Assembly: GCF_014698795.1 (NCBI RefSeq)
Contig: NZ_JACJTR010000010.1
Coordinates: 124,001 to 188,000 of the forward strand
DNA from: Nostoc sp. FACHB-892
Lineage (GTDB): Bacteria; Cyanobacteriota; Cyanobacteriia; Cyanobacteriales; Nostocaceae
Length of the DNA stretch: 64,000 bases
Direction of reading: 5' to 3'
Each line of letters starts with the position of its first letter. The first letter of the stretch is position 1. Of the stretch, positions 42,946 through 52,635 are shown piece after piece. Below the pieces are notes generated by a model. The model ran no database searches, had not been told where the DNA came from, and saw only the letters and a program-made list of their open reading frames with translations. The position numbers and the translations under genes are program-made.

Positions 42946-43293
42946 ATGAACTTACCTAAACAAATTTCCACTTGTTGTACACCACTGCTTTCATGCTGCA
43001 TTAAGGCTGACGAAGCAGCACAAACAGCAGTAATTTTTCGAGCATTAGGAGAACCGGCTCGGTTACAATTGCTTAGTCTTATTGCCAATCAACCTGCGAG
43101 TGAAGCCTGTGCTTGTGAGTTAACAGAACCTTTAGGGCTATCCCAACCCACTGTCAGCCATCATCTAAAGGTACTGTATGAAGCAGGTTTGCTAGAGAAA
43201 GAACGACGCGGTACATGGATTTACTATCGGCTTGTACCTGAGCGAATTGAAGCTTTACGAAACGCTTTGGCGCTACCTCAAAAAACCCAATAA
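42946..43293 (+). CDS. arsR: ArsR family repressor (arsenic-responsive), divergent from arsI
   Basis: About 115 residues from ATG 42946 (the longer frame from 42877 would include the operators). Winged helix: FRALGEPARLQLLSLIANQ, CACELTEPLGLSQPTVSHHLKVLYEAGLLEKERRGTWIYYRL. Cys pairs at the N-terminus (STCCTPLLSCC) and the CAC at the recognition helix are candidate As(III) ligands. Represses its own promoter and arsI until arsenite or an organoarsenical binds. Confidence 0.92.
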   Translation: MNLPKQISTCCTPLLSCCIKADEAAQTAVIFRALGEPARLQLLSLIANQPASEACACELTEPLGLSQPTVSHHLKVLYEAGLLEKERRGTWIYYRLVPERIEALRNALALPQKTQ

Positions 43294-43330
43294 ACATATT
43301 TGTGATAGATTCCTAATTACGAATTACAAA

Positions 43331-44467
43331 TTAGCAATTACACCGTGGATCTCGCAATGTTGCCTTTTCTGGCTCCCGTGGGAACCAAAATGCTGTTCGC
43401 TTGCAAACTTCAACCAGCATTAACATTACTGGTACTTCGATTAAAACACCTACCACTGTAGCAAGTGCAGCACCAGAATTTAAGCCAAAGAGGATTACTG
43501 CTGTTGCGATCGCAACTTCAAAGTGATTACTAGCTCCAATTAATGCTGCGGGTGCGCCATCCTCATAAGATATATTCAGTTTTAAAGCTGCCACATAACT
43601 AATCAAGAAAATAAAATTAGTTTGGATAAATAGTGGTACGGCAATTAACAAGATATGCAAGGGATTGCTAACAATTAATTCACCCTTGAACGCAAACAGC
43701 AAAACCAAAGTAATCAGCAACGCGGTAATAGCAATTGGACTGAGGTACTTGATAAATCTCCGTTCAAACCAGTCTTTACCTTTATATTTGAAAATCCAAT
43801 AACGGCTATACATTCCTGCCAATAATGGCAACCCAACATAAATAAGTACTGATAAAACAATTGTTTGCCACGGTACTATCAAATCATTTGCTGCCAGTAA
43901 CCACCTGCCTAAAGGTGCATACAAAAACAGCATCATCAAAGAATTCACTGCTACCATCACCAAAGTGTGTCCTTGATTCCCGTAGGAAAGATAACCCCAC
44001 AGCAACACCATTGCAGTACAAGGAGCAATGCCTAGTAAAATCGTACCGGCAATGTAGGAATTAGCGATCGCTACTTCGTTGCCACGAATTAATTCTGTCC
44101 CTGTAATTAACGGACGGAATAACCAACCTAAGAAAAATTGGGAAAATACCACCATCGTGAATGGTTTAATCAACCAGTTAACAACCAAGGTGAGAATTAC
44201 GGGTTTTGGGGCACGGATAGCATTTGCAGCTTGAGTAAAATCTATTTTGACCATGATCGGATACATCATGAAAAACAGACATACTGCAATGGGAATTGAC
44301 ACTTGATAGATACTCAGCGCATCTAGCGTCACCGCAACCCCTGGAAATAATCTTCCTAGTGCAATTCCCGCCAAGATGCACAGAAATACCCAAATGGTGA
44401 GGTATTTTTCAAAAAAACTCAGATTACTCCCTGCTTGTGCTGTATTCGGCTGCGAATTCGTACTCAT
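43331..44467 (-). CDS. acr3: arsenite efflux transporter ACR3
   Basis: 378 residues, ten membrane helices. ACR3 hallmarks: [37 protein letters not shown], the essential [20 protein letters not shown] with conserved Cys, [14 protein letters not shown], and [34 protein letters not shown]. It exports arsenite (and often antimonite) using the membrane potential. Convergent with arsR, 37 bases between the stops. It is the last gene of the pstS-gapdh-arsJ-acr3 series; 99 bases separate it from arsJ. Confidence 0.95.
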   Translation of the reverse strand: MSTNSQPNTAQAGSNLSFFEKYLTIWVFLCILAGIALGRLFPGVAVTLDALSIYQVSIPIAVCLFFMMYPIMVKIDFTQAANAIRAPKPVILTLVVNWLIKPFTMVVFSQFFLGWLFRPLITGTELIRGNEVAIANSYIAGTILLGIAPCTAMVLLWGYLSYGNQGHTLVMVAVNSLMMLFLYAPLGRWLLAANDLIVPWQTIVLSVLIYVGLPLLAGMYSRYWIFKYKGKDWFERRFIKYLSPIAITALLITLVLLFAFKGELIVSNPLHILLIAVPLFIQTNFIFLISYVAALKLNISYEDGAPAALIGASNHFEVAIATAVILFGLNSGAALATVVGVLIEVPVMLMLVEVCKRTAFWFPREPEKATLRDPRCNC

Positions 44468-44566
44468 AAATGTAAGTCTGAAATATTTTTGGGGAGTGGG
44501 GAGTAGGGAAGAAGCAGGGGGAAAATTCCTCTCCTCTGCACCCTCTTTCTTGCCTCTTCCAATGCC

Positions 44567-45853
44567 CTAATCTCCATCTCCAGCTTTCCAAGCGTTCGGC
44601 TTTGCCGTCCCGGAGGGAATCGCTTTGCTGGGTTCGGGATCGGGTAGCTTCAGAGAAATCAATGCTGCTGCTAGTACAAAAAACATGGATGTCCACAGAC
44701 AGCCTACTAAACCAGAAAGCTGATATATCAAACCTGATAAGACAGTACCTATCAACCGACCACCAGAGTTTGCCATGTAATAAAAACCAACGTTCAGTGC
44801 TACCTTGTCATCATCAGTAAACGCCAGCACTAGATAAGAGTGAACTGCTGAGTTGAAGGCAAAGACTACGCCAAAAATGAGGAGTCCACCAACGATCGCA
44901 ATATCGGCTCTTACACCTAATTGGAGAGCAAGAGCGATCGCAGCCGGAACTACTGTTAGAGTAAACGTCCAAAACTGGATGGTCTTTGATTGCGGCGGAT
45001 GACCAGAACCAAATCGCTGGATCAGTATTGGCGCTAGAAACTGAACAAGGCCATAGCCAATTACCCAACAAGCCAAGAATCCACCGACCTGATAAAACGA
45101 CCAGCCCAAAATTTCCCGTAAGAATACTGGTAATGCCACAACAAACCAGACATCCCGCGAACCAAATAAAAAGAATCGGGCAGCAGAGAGAATGTTAATC
45201 TCTTGGCTCTTAGAAAACAGTTGGCTAAACTTGACTTTCTTCTTAATTTTGCCCATCCCTTTGGGCAACAGTAGCCCTGTGAACATAATCAAGAACAGCC
45301 CTGCTGCCATAATCCACAGGGAATTGATAAAGCCAACTGAAGCCAAAAGGGCGCTACCAACAAAGAAGCCAACTCCTTTGAGGGCATTCTTAGAACCCGT
45401 TAGAACTGCTACCCACTTAAACAAAGATGATTGAGCATCTTGGGGAACTACCAAACGAATGGCACTCTTAGAACTCATCTTGGTTAAGTCTTTGGCAATC
45501 CCAGAAAATGCCTGTGCCACCATCACATAACCGACTGCAATCCACTGGGCCCAACCCGGATTGAGCCATGAGAGCATCACCATCGAGAAAACCTGTAGCC
45601 CAATGCCGGTGTAAAGGGTAACTTTCAGACCTAACTGAGAACCAATCCAACCACCTAAAAAGTTTGTAATAACTCCAAAGACTTCATAGAACAGGAATAA
45701 GGAAGCGATTTGTAATGGGGTATAGCCAATGTTGTTGAAGTAGAGCAACACCAACATTCGCAAAGCACCATCAGTAATAGTGAAACCCCAGTACGCGAGT
45801 GTGACTAGGATATAGTTTTTGAAGTTGGCGCTAGAAGCTGTGGTAGAAGCCAT
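44567..45853 (-). CDS. arsJ: organoarsenical efflux MFS transporter ArsJ
   Basis: 428 residues, about 11-12 membrane helices. ArsJ-type MFS: YILVTLAYWGFTITDGALRMLVLLYFNNIGYTPLQIASLFLFYEVFGVITN, AFSGIAKDLTKMSSKSAIRLV, ARFFLFGSRDVWFVVALPVFLREILGW. ArsJ exports 1-arseno-3-phosphoglycerate made by the linked GAPDH; the product hydrolyses outside, so arsenate is removed without reduction. The C-terminal tail (SKAIPSGTAKPNAWKAGDGD) is encoded by GC-rich repeat-like DNA. Next gene upstream is the GAPDH, as expected. Confidence 0.94.
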   Translation of the reverse strand: MASTTASSANFKNYILVTLAYWGFTITDGALRMLVLLYFNNIGYTPLQIASLFLFYEVFGVITNFLGGWIGSQLGLKVTLYTGIGLQVFSMVMLSWLNPGWAQWIAVGYVMVAQAFSGIAKDLTKMSSKSAIRLVVPQDAQSSLFKWVAVLTGSKNALKGVGFFVGSALLASVGFINSLWIMAAGLFLIMFTGLLLPKGMGKIKKKVKFSQLFSKSQEINILSAARFFLFGSRDVWFVVALPVFLREILGWSFYQVGGFLACWVIGYGLVQFLAPILIQRFGSGHPPQSKTIQFWTFTLTVVPAAIALALQLGVRADIAIVGGLLIFGVVFAFNSAVHSYLVLAFTDDDKVALNVGFYYMANSGGRLIGTVLSGLIYQLSGLVGCLWTSMFFVLAAALISLKLPDPEPSKAIPSGTAKPNAWKAGDGD

Positions 45854-45880
45854 GAGGGAAGAGAGAAGAGATTTGATTTA

Positions 45881-45922
45881 AACGCAAAGGAACGCAGAGT
45901 AAGCGCAGAGGCACGCAGAGTA
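45881..45922. repeat. dispersed acgca-rich repeat
   Basis: AACGCAAAGGAACGCAGAG followed by TAAGCGCAGAGGCACGCAGAG-like units, in the arsJ/GAPDH gap. Related to 1490-1530. Confidence 0.6.
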
Positions 45923-45940
45923 TTTTTGAATGAAAATATT

Positions 45941-46960
45941 TCACGCCTTCAGGCTCAGAGCTACTTTCCGGGCGAGTTCAACCATCCGGTTGGCATAGCC
46001 CCATTCGTTGTCATACCAAGCGAGTATTTTCACTTGCGTCTCGTTCACCACCATTGTGGAGAGGGCATCAATGATCGAAGATCGAGGATCGTCTTTATAG
46101 TCGATAGATACTAAAGGACGTTCTTCATAGCCGAGAATTCCTTTGAGTGGTGCTTGCTCTGAAGCTGTTTTTAGTAAGCTATTAATTTCTTCTACTGTGG
46201 TGGGTCGCACAACTTCAAACACACAGTCTGTCAAAGAAGCATTGAGCAATGGAACTCGTACTGCCAAACCATTGAGTTTGCCGTTGAGTTCGGGATAAAT
46301 CAATCCGATCGCAGTTGCCGATCCAGTGGTGGTAGGAATTAGAGACAAACTGGTAGCCCGGGCGCGGCGTAGATCCTTATGAGGGGCATCTACAATGGTC
46401 TGAGTATTGGTGTTGTCATGGATTGTGGTAATAATTCCATGCTTAATGCCCAAACCTTCATGGATCACCTTTACAACTGGAGCCAAACAGTTAGTTGTAC
46501 AAGAGGCCGCAGTTAGCAAATGATGCTTTTCTGGTTCATAAAGTTGGTCGTTAACTCCCATGACAATATTCAAGGCTTCTTCCTTCACCGGAGCAGCCAC
46601 AATCACCTTCTGTACTCCCTGCTTAAAATAGGGGTCAAGGGTAGCGGGAGTCCTAAACTTACCGGAGCATTCCAGCACAATATCAACGCCTAACTCTTCC
46701 CAAGGGACTTCACCAGGTTGGGAATATTCACTAAAGCTTAAGGGTGTGCCATCAATGAGGATGCATTCGCCGCCTTGTGCTTCTACTTCCGGTGTCCAAC
46801 GCCCGTGGACAGAATCAAATTTGAGCAAATGAGCGGCAGTAACAGCCCCACCTTTAATCTCGTTGATATGGACAAACTCTAGCTCTGACCAACCCCATGC
46901 AGCCCTTAAAGCTAGCCGTCCAATTCTGCCAAATCCGTTGATGCCAACACGTACTCTCAT
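45941..46960 (-). CDS. glyceraldehyde-3-phosphate dehydrogenase, ArsJ-associated
   Basis: 339 residues from ATG 46960 (a TTG lies one codon ahead). NAD-binding [17 protein letters not shown], catalytic Cys in [20 protein letters not shown], catalytic His in the [17 protein letters not shown] block, then [23 protein letters not shown] and the C-terminal [16 protein letters not shown]. Gap-type enzymes placed next to arsJ use arsenate in place of phosphate to form 1-arseno-3-phosphoglycerate. The variants DNTNTQ and HKDLRRARA are typical of this ArsJ-associated group. It is not the housekeeping gap2, judged by context. Confidence 0.93.
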   Translation of the reverse strand: MRVRVGINGFGRIGRLALRAAWGWSELEFVHINEIKGGAVTAAHLLKFDSVHGRWTPEVEAQGGECILIDGTPLSFSEYSQPGEVPWEELGVDIVLECSGKFRTPATLDPYFKQGVQKVIVAAPVKEEALNIVMGVNDQLYEPEKHHLLTAASCTTNCLAPVVKVIHEGLGIKHGIITTIHDNTNTQTIVDAPHKDLRRARATSLSLIPTTTGSATAIGLIYPELNGKLNGLAVRVPLLNASLTDCVFEVVRPTTVEEINSLLKTASEQAPLKGILGYEERPLVSIDYKDDPRSSIIDALSTMVVNETQVKILAWYDNEWGYANRMVELARKVALSLKA

Positions 46961-47115
46961 CAATTTCCCTAAGTTTATTTAAATCAAAAATGCTTTGAGT
47001 ATGTATATCAGTACTCCCGCGATCGCACCTATTTCACACGGGGGATAGCACCTTTACTGTGGTGATTCACTAATATCTGCAAATAATCAAAGTAAAAGTG
47101 CTAATTCTTATCAAC

Positions 47116-48174
47116 CTAAAACTTGGCTTGTTTCCGTAATAACTCTCCAAGGGTCAAATTAAGTTCAGCCTCACCTTCAAAGACTGTTCCCACCTTTCCA
47201 TTATAAAAATGAACATTATTCAGGTAGTAGCCTTCAGTTGGTAAGGGCACATAGCCCACAGAGCCTACTGTCGTTGGTGCTTTTTTAATGTAGAAATTTA
47301 TGAAGTCTTTCACTGCCGATTTCTTTTGTGCAGACTCAAAATTAGCGTAGATAAACAAAGGTCTAGACAGTGGTTGATACTGGACTTTTTCCACTGCTTC
47401 ACGTGACGGCAACACTGGGCCTTTGCCATTGTCTACAGCAATAGCTTTTAACTTACCTTGGTTTTCTTCATAATAGGCATAGCCAAAGTAACCCAAAGCA
47501 TTAGGATCTTTGCTAATCCCTTGTACTAAAACTTCATCATCCTCGCTGGCTGTGTAGTCGTTGCGGCTAGCTCTAACTTTCCCTACTATTGCCTCTGTAA
47601 AATAGTCAAAAGTACCGGATTTTTTTCCTGCACCGTATAAAGAAAGTGGTCGATCTGGCCAAGACGCACGCACTTGGTTCCAACGGGTAATCTTCGCTTC
47701 AGCCGCAGGTTCCCAAATCTTTTTCAATTCTGCTCTAGTGATGTCTTTTGCCCAATCATTTTGCGGATTAACAGCGACGGTTAGGGCATCAAAAGCAATG
47801 GGGAACTCGTAATATCTCACGCCATTTTTGTTACAAGCTTCCATCTCTTCCTTTAAAATGGGTCGAGAGGCATTGCTAATATCTGTTTCTCCAGCACAGA
47901 ATTTTTCAAATCCTCCACTGGTACCAGAAAAGTTAACTTGAACTTGGGCGTTATTTTTGGGGTCGGATTGAAACTCTTTAGCGATCGCCTGCGTTATCGG
48001 ATACACTGTGCTGGAACCATCAATCTTGATCGCCCTCACCTTTGCCGAATCACTGACTTGTGTCACGTTTGGCGACTGCTGAGTTTGAGTAGATGAATCA
48101 GGTGTGGCTGTGCAACTGCTGACAAAAGCCAATATTCCAAATGCGAGAGCCAATTTCTTTGCTATTGCGTTCAT
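47116..48174 (-). CDS. pstS: PstS family phosphate/arsenate-binding lipoprotein in arsenic operon
   Basis: About 352 residues from ATG 48174. Lipobox VSSC (Cys about 21) after [15 protein letters not shown]; then the PstS fold, with phosphate-binding [43 protein letters not shown] and the central [19 protein letters not shown]. The pstC/A/B partners are absent. In ars clusters such proteins are thought to bind phosphate or arsenate; which of the two is not resolved. Operator-like repeats lie just upstream (48218-48288), and an arsR gene lies before them. Confidence 0.9.
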   Translation of the reverse strand: MNAIAKKLALAFGILAFVSSCTATPDSSTQTQQSPNVTQVSDSAKVRAIKIDGSSTVYPITQAIAKEFQSDPKNNAQVQVNFSGTSGGFEKFCAGETDISNASRPILKEEMEACNKNGVRYYEFPIAFDALTVAVNPQNDWAKDITRAELKKIWEPAAEAKITRWNQVRASWPDRPLSLYGAGKKSGTFDYFTEAIVGKVRASRNDYTASEDDEVLVQGISKDPNALGYFGYAYYEENQGKLKAIAVDNGKGPVLPSREAVEKVQYQPLSRPLFIYANFESAQKKSAVKDFINFYIKKAPTTVGSVGYVPLPTEGYYLNNVHFYNGKVGTVFEGEAELNLTLGELLRKQAKF

Positions 48175-48217
48175 TGACCTCACCCTTATAGGTAATTTTG
48201 AATGTATATATATATCA

Positions 48218-48288
48218 TTTCAAAAAAACTTGATGTGTCAATCTAAAGCATAGCACTATACATAAAAATTCATCAAAAAAAATTGATG
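48218..48288. promoter_or_regulatory. two ArsR-like operators upstream of pstS
   Basis: CATCAA-6N-TTGATG (48271-48288) is a perfect 6-6-6 inverted repeat. A weaker second copy, TTTCAA-6N-TTGATG, is at 48218-48235, 53 bases (about five turns) away. They resemble ArsR/SmtB sites but differ in design from the 42876-42937 set, suggesting use by the second ArsR (48398-48721). Confidence 0.6.
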
Positions 48289-48397
48289 GATAGCTATTTT
48301 TCTTTGAAGACGCTAGTTTTTAAAGGCGCACATACATCTGTGCGCCTATACTGGATTTTGCCAAATCATGACTAATTACCCAAGGATAAACTTATTC

Positions 48398-48721
48398 TCA
48401 ATCGCAGCAGGAACGCGCAGATGAAATTATGCAATTACGGCTAAAACCTGCCAGATATTCCTCTAAAACACTAAATTGGGGCAAATTCAAACTGTAATAA
48501 ATCCAGCGCCCTTCCTGACGGGAGTTAACTAACCCAGCTTCCTTGAGGGTTTTCAGGTGAAAAGATAGTTTCGACTGATTTACCCCCAAAGCGTCGCACA
48601 AATCACATACACATAATTCTCGCTGTCGTAACAGTTCCAAGACACTAATCCTAAGTGGATCAGAAAGAGCATGAAAGCCAGCAGCAATTAAATGAGGAAT
48701 GGTGGCAGAGGGGGTTTGCAT
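48398..48721 (-). CDS. arsR: ArsR family repressor with ELCVCDL As(III) site
   Basis: 107 residues. HTH FHALSDPLRISVLELLRQRELCVCDLCDALGVNQSKLSFHLKTLKEAGLVNSRQEGRWIYYSL. The ELCVCDLC motif in the recognition helix is the classical arsenite site of E. coli type ArsR; the C-terminal RSCCD may add ligands. First gene of the pstS-gapdh-arsJ-acr3 direction, 224 bases before pstS; the operators lie in that gap. Different enough from the ArsR at 42946-43293 to serve separate regulons. Confidence 0.93.
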   Translation of the reverse strand: MQTPSATIPHLIAAGFHALSDPLRISVLELLRQRELCVCDLCDALGVNQSKLSFHLKTLKEAGLVNSRQEGRWIYYSLNLPQFSVLEEYLAGFSRNCIISSARSCCD

Positions 48722-48751
48722 GAATCAGATTTTGATAAGGTTATACTATCT

Positions 48752-49963
48752 CTATTGTGAAGCAGAGACTACAGCTTCAGGTTGATAGCGGATGCCAGCC
48801 TGCTTAAAGCGATGTAAAGCTTCACCCAAGCGATCGCAGTCGGCAATCAAACTTATCCTTACATAGCCCTCACCTGCAACCCCAAAGGCATTACCTGGGG
48901 TAACAACAACGCCAGTTTGCTGCAACACGTTCAGGGCAAAATCCGTGGAACCCATACCAACGGGACATTTCACCCAAAGATACATAGTCGCCTTGGTTTT
49001 GGGGATATCCCAACCCAACTCTCCTAACCCGTTAATTAGGAAATCACGGCGGGTACGGTAGCGCTGTTGTACCTCATGCAAATACACGTCTGGCAGTTGC
49101 AAAGCGGTTTCGGCTGCTTTTTGCAAGGCGGAAAAAATACCGTAATCCAAGTTAGTTTTCAGTGTCCGTAAACCTTGAATTACATGGCGGTTCCCTACCA
49201 CAAACCCAACGCGCCAACCAGCCATATTGTAGGTTTTAGATAAGGTGTGAAATTCTACACCAATATCTTTCGCGCCGGGAATTTCTAGCAAGCTAGTGGG
49301 TTGATAACCATCAAAAGCTAACTCGGCGTAACACAAATCATGCACCAGCAAAATTTCATATTTGCGGGCGAAAGCGACGATTTCTTCAAAAAATTCGCGG
49401 GGTGCGGTGGCGGCGGTGGGATTACTAGGATAGTTAAAATAGAGAATTTTCGCTTGTCTTGCAACCTCATCAGGAATGGCAGCTAAATCAATTAACCAGT
49501 CATTCTCTGGTTTGAGAATCAAGCTGTGAATTTTCCCACCTGCGATCGCCGGCCCGCGAAAATGGGCGGGATAAGCTGGGGAAGGAACCAGAACTAAATC
49601 GCCAGGATTAACGTAAGCGATCGCTAAATGGGTTAATCCTTCTTTAGAACCGAGTAGTGGCAAGGCTTCGCTATCAGGATCGAGAACTACACCATAACGG
49701 CGATGATACCAGTTGGTGATTGCCCGGCGGAAACTAGCAGTTCCCTCAAAGGGAGGATAACCGTGATTGGCGGGATCTTTCAAGGCGGCGATCGCTGCTT
49801 CTACAACTGGCGCTGGCGTTGCACCATCGGGGTTTCCCATACCCAAATCAATTAAATCTAACCCTTGTTCCCGTGCTTTAGCTTTCAGTTCATCTAAACG
49901 GGCAAATACATAGGGCGGCAGTTTTTGTATACGTTCTGCTGGGACAATCCAATTTAAACTCAT
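48752..49963 (-). CDS. class I/II PLP-dependent aminotransferase (LL-DAP aminotransferase-like)
   Basis: 403 residues. Fold-type I: DLGMGNPDGATPAPV, LPLLGSKEGLTHLAIAYVNPGD, the Asn and Asp pockets ILYFNYPSNPTAATAP and VHDLCYAELAFDG, the PLP lysine in HTLSKTYNMAGWRVGF, and the Arg clamp YVRISLI near 377. Similar cyanobacterial proteins are annotated as aspartate or LL-diaminopimelate aminotransferase (DapL-type), the latter for lysine and peptidoglycan precursor synthesis. The exact acceptor needs assay. The ATG overlaps the upstream dehydrogenase stop by four bases (ATGA), a coupled pair. Confidence 0.88.
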   Translation of the reverse strand: MSLNWIVPAERIQKLPPYVFARLDELKAKAREQGLDLIDLGMGNPDGATPAPVVEAAIAALKDPANHGYPPFEGTASFRRAITNWYHRRYGVVLDPDSEALPLLGSKEGLTHLAIAYVNPGDLVLVPSPAYPAHFRGPAIAGGKIHSLILKPENDWLIDLAAIPDEVARQAKILYFNYPSNPTAATAPREFFEEIVAFARKYEILLVHDLCYAELAFDGYQPTSLLEIPGAKDIGVEFHTLSKTYNMAGWRVGFVVGNRHVIQGLRTLKTNLDYGIFSALQKAAETALQLPDVYLHEVQQRYRTRRDFLINGLGELGWDIPKTKATMYLWVKCPVGMGSTDFALNVLQQTGVVVTPGNAFGVAGEGYVRISLIADCDRLGEALHRFKQAGIRYQPEAVVSASQ

Positions 49964-51150
49964 GCTTCAACCTCGTCACTGATTCCCTTGGGCGAAACTC
50001 GATTCATATCTTTACTCTCTATAGGTGCAGTGGTGGAAACCATTGCTGCCATCAACTGTTCTGGCGCGACTTTAAATGGAAGTCGATGGATGTCAGAATT
50101 GGGAACTAGGGCAACTTCAGCGGCTGTTTGCAACTCGCCTAATGTTATATTGCCCAATCCCAAACCATTTAATTTTTGGGGTAGTCCAATTTCTGTGTAG
50201 AACTTTAACAACTGTTGCCGTGCCGATGCTGCTAGTTGATTACCTTGTAGCATTTCTTCTAAACGCAGTTGCACCAAAATTCCGAAAGCAACTTTTTCGC
50301 CATGAATACTGCCATGCCCTGAAATATGAGTTAAACCATTATGCACGGCATGGGCGGCAACTGTGCGACACTGCGCCCCTCCAAGCCCTCCAACGACTCC
50401 AGCGAGTAAAACAGTTGCGTCTACGACTTCTCGCCAAACCTCACTACCTGGTTCTTTCAAAGCTGCGGCTGACTTTTGCAAAAGGATATCTCGCAAAACT
50501 CGTGCTTGTTGCACCGCAGCAATAATTAAAGTGTCTTGCAAATGCCCACTGCTAACTGAGGCTTCATACCACTTAGCGATCGCATCACCAATACCAGCTA
50601 TTAAAGTCCGTTGTGGTGCAGTTTTAATCAAATCATAATCAAGTATCAATAAATCGGGACAACGAGATAGCCCTACATCGTAGAGAAACGCCCCCTCTTC
50701 GGAATAAACATTTGATAGGGCACTCCAAGCTGCACACGTAGAGCCTGATGTAGCAATTGTTACTATTGGCAACTGTAATTGATGCGCGACTAATTTCGCC
50801 GTATCTAAAGCTTTGCCACCGCCAACACCGATAATTACATCAGCTTTATGTTCTTTTGCTTTCTTGTGTAAAGATTTCAGGCTAGCTTCGCAGCAATCTG
50901 CACCATAGGAAGCTTGGACAGTATGTAACTGTTGCATTTCTAAAACTGGTTGCAAATTGTTTCGGCTGATGGCGAGAGTAGATTCACCTGCCACAATTAA
51001 GGGACGACTTCCCAAACAGGCGATCTCTGCTGCGGCTGCTTGCAACACCCCAGAACCACGGATTACTTTTGCTGGGGCAACTGTGAGCGTAAATAACGAA
51101 CTAGAGGTTTGAGTAGACAAAGAAGGTTGAGTAGAAAGTTGATTAGACAT
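49960..51150 (-). CDS. iron-containing alcohol dehydrogenase / glycerol dehydrogenase-like protein
   Basis: 396 residues with a Ser/Thr/Gln-rich N-terminal extension of about 20. Family features: nucleotide loop VIRGSGVLQAAAAEIACLGSRPLIVAGESTLAISR, DVIIGVGGGKALDTAKLVAHQLQLPIVTIATSGSTCAAWSALSNVY, ILDYDLIKTAPQRTLIAGIGDAIAKWYEA, and metal ligands in AAHAVHNGLTHI and SGHGSIHGEKVAFG. Closest to GldA-like dehydrogenases rather than alcohol dehydrogenase. Substrate unknown. Coupled with the downstream aminotransferase; a conserved pairing would suggest a shared keto-intermediate. Confidence 0.86.
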   Translation of the reverse strand: MSNQLSTQPSLSTQTSSSLFTLTVAPAKVIRGSGVLQAAAAEIACLGSRPLIVAGESTLAISRNNLQPVLEMQQLHTVQASYGADCCEASLKSLHKKAKEHKADVIIGVGGGKALDTAKLVAHQLQLPIVTIATSGSTCAAWSALSNVYSEEGAFLYDVGLSRCPDLLILDYDLIKTAPQRTLIAGIGDAIAKWYEASVSSGHLQDTLIIAAVQQARVLRDILLQKSAAALKEPGSEVWREVVDATVLLAGVVGGLGGAQCRTVAAHAVHNGLTHISGHGSIHGEKVAFGILVQLRLEEMLQGNQLAASARQQLLKFYTEIGLPQKLNGLGLGNITLGELQTAAEVALVPNSDIHRLPFKVAPEQLMAAMVSTTAPIESKDMNRVSPKGISDEVEA

Positions 51151-51753
51151 ATATATAATCTAGTTTGCCAAAACCTTGATATTTCTTAATCTAATAGATT
51201 TACAGTGAGGGGTGCTTGTTGCCAGATAGCTACAAACTTTTATCTTACTCAATTAGGTTTTAACCGAGCTAATCCCCAACTGGTTAAGCCATTTAACGAC
51301 GTTGCTCGAATCTGTAATGTCCATTAGCCTGAAATTCCGAACTATCAAAGTTTTGAATAACCGTATGATTAGTTAACATTACCACTCTCAGATTCTCAAT
51401 AAAAGTGATTGAGAACTGAATCATTTATATAATGGTCATTTCAGCTAGGGATAGGTGCGTCAGAGAAATGTACACTCTGATGCTGTTACCTTTGCTGCAA
51501 AAAATTGTAAAAATGTCAATAGTGGCAATTAGGATAATAACTGACAAATTACAACTGTCAGTATCTATTAACCGCACGCTGATTGATCTTTTTCCACAGT
51601 AAAATCACTAAAGTGTGAATATCTTAATCTAAGAATAACTCTTAATGTATCGGTAAATACAAAATAAATTATGTCATTCTGGTAACAAGCATTGGAATTG
51701 GGGATTGGGGATTAAGCAATAGTTCTTCTTCCCCTGCTCCCTGCTCCATTCGC
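51151..51753. other. 603-base intergenic region
   Basis: AT-rich, upstream of the dehydrogenase operon and downstream of ycf51 (minus strand). It contains one clean inverted repeat TTCTCAAT-7N-ATTGAGAA (51393-51415), a GGGGATT short tandem repeat near 51700-51713, and no gene I can support. A 60-codon frame near 51669-51851 only overlaps the repeat and ycf51. Confidence 0.45.
51393..51415. promoter_or_regulatory. 8-7-8 inverted repeat upstream of the dehydrogenase gene
   Basis: TTCTCAAT and ATTGAGAA are exact reverse complements. It lies about 245 bases before the 51150 start. Could be an operator; its distance makes this weak. Confidence 0.3.
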
Positions 51754-52275
51754 TTAAGCGTTAGGTTTTGGCAATTGGGCGAATTTGTCTGTGTAAATTT
51801 CGACTGCGATCGCAGAATTTTTGCGAGAAACGAGCGATCGCTTGGCTTCACCCAAGTAAACTGGTACAGAAGTCCCTGGCTCCGGGTGGATAATGGTACG
51901 GGCGCGAACTGTTAACTTGTCCTCTTGGCGTGTACCTGAGCGACCAGAAGAAAACAGATTACTAACTGCTTGACGTAAAGTTGCATCTAATTGTGTGGGT
52001 GTAATTTGAGGTGATGTGGCAATCACCGCTTGTGTTGACCCATTGTCATAAACTAAAGTGTACCGGGCTGCTCCTGGAATCACAGTCCGACTCAAGGGGA
52101 CTATTGAGAGTGCAAATAAACCACCCGTCAGCACCAGCATAAAGCCAGTTGTACCCACCAGTCGAAAGCGGAGGCCCCATTTGAGAATAAAAGCCAAAAC
52201 TGTTAAGGCAGCAAATAGCAAAGTAGCTATACCTGACCATTGGGTGTACTGAAGAAAGTTAGCTGTTGTGAGCAT
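51754..52275 (-). CDS. ycf51: Ycf51 family protein (DUF2518)
   Basis: 173 residues. Two N-terminal membrane segments (WSGIATLLFAALTVLAFILKWG and FMLVLTGGLFALSIVPL) followed by a soluble domain with YTLVYDNGSTQAVIATSPQITPTQLDATLRQAVSNLFSSGRSG and TIIHPEPGTSVPVYLGEAKRSL. This is the conserved cyanobacterial/plastid Ycf51 protein; function unknown, thylakoid or plasma membrane expected. ATG at 52275. The last codons run into a short repeat. Confidence 0.92.
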   Translation of the reverse strand: MLTTANFLQYTQWSGIATLLFAALTVLAFILKWGLRFRLVGTTGFMLVLTGGLFALSIVPLSRTVIPGAARYTLVYDNGSTQAVIATSPQITPTQLDATLRQAVSNLFSSGRSGTRQEDKLTVRARTIIHPEPGTSVPVYLGEAKRSLVSRKNSAIAVEIYTDKFAQLPKPNA

Positions 52276-52635
52276 AAGGTTGGTTATGGATGCGTCTTTT
52301 TTTCGTTACCGACACACCCATTTTACCGAGAGCTTACACCATACTGATTATTGCAGTCATCAATGTCAGCGCTAAATTAATCTTTTTTGTAAATGCGTAA
52401 GTACGATAAGACTCATATTTGATTTTTGAAAAAACTCCGTACAACTCGAAAAGGCTGATTTCCTATTCCCTACTCCCCACTCCCTGCCTATCGCGCTTCT
52501 CTGCGAGACGCTTCTCTTTGCAGAGAGGCTTCTCTTTCAGAGACGCGAACGCCAACGCCAACGCGCACCATGCAAAGAGGTATGGCTACGCCACGCTACG
52601 CGAACAGAAATTAAAGCGGATTCCTATAGGATTTT
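52276..52635. other. intergenic region rich in dispersed repeats
   Basis: 360 bases. About 52470-52610 is a patchwork of repeats: CCCTACTCCCCACTCCCTGCC, then TCTCTGCGAGACGCTTCTC, GAACGCCAACGCCAACGCGC and GGCTACGCCACGCTACGC. The rest is AT-rich promoter DNA for ycf51. No gene. Confidence 0.55.
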
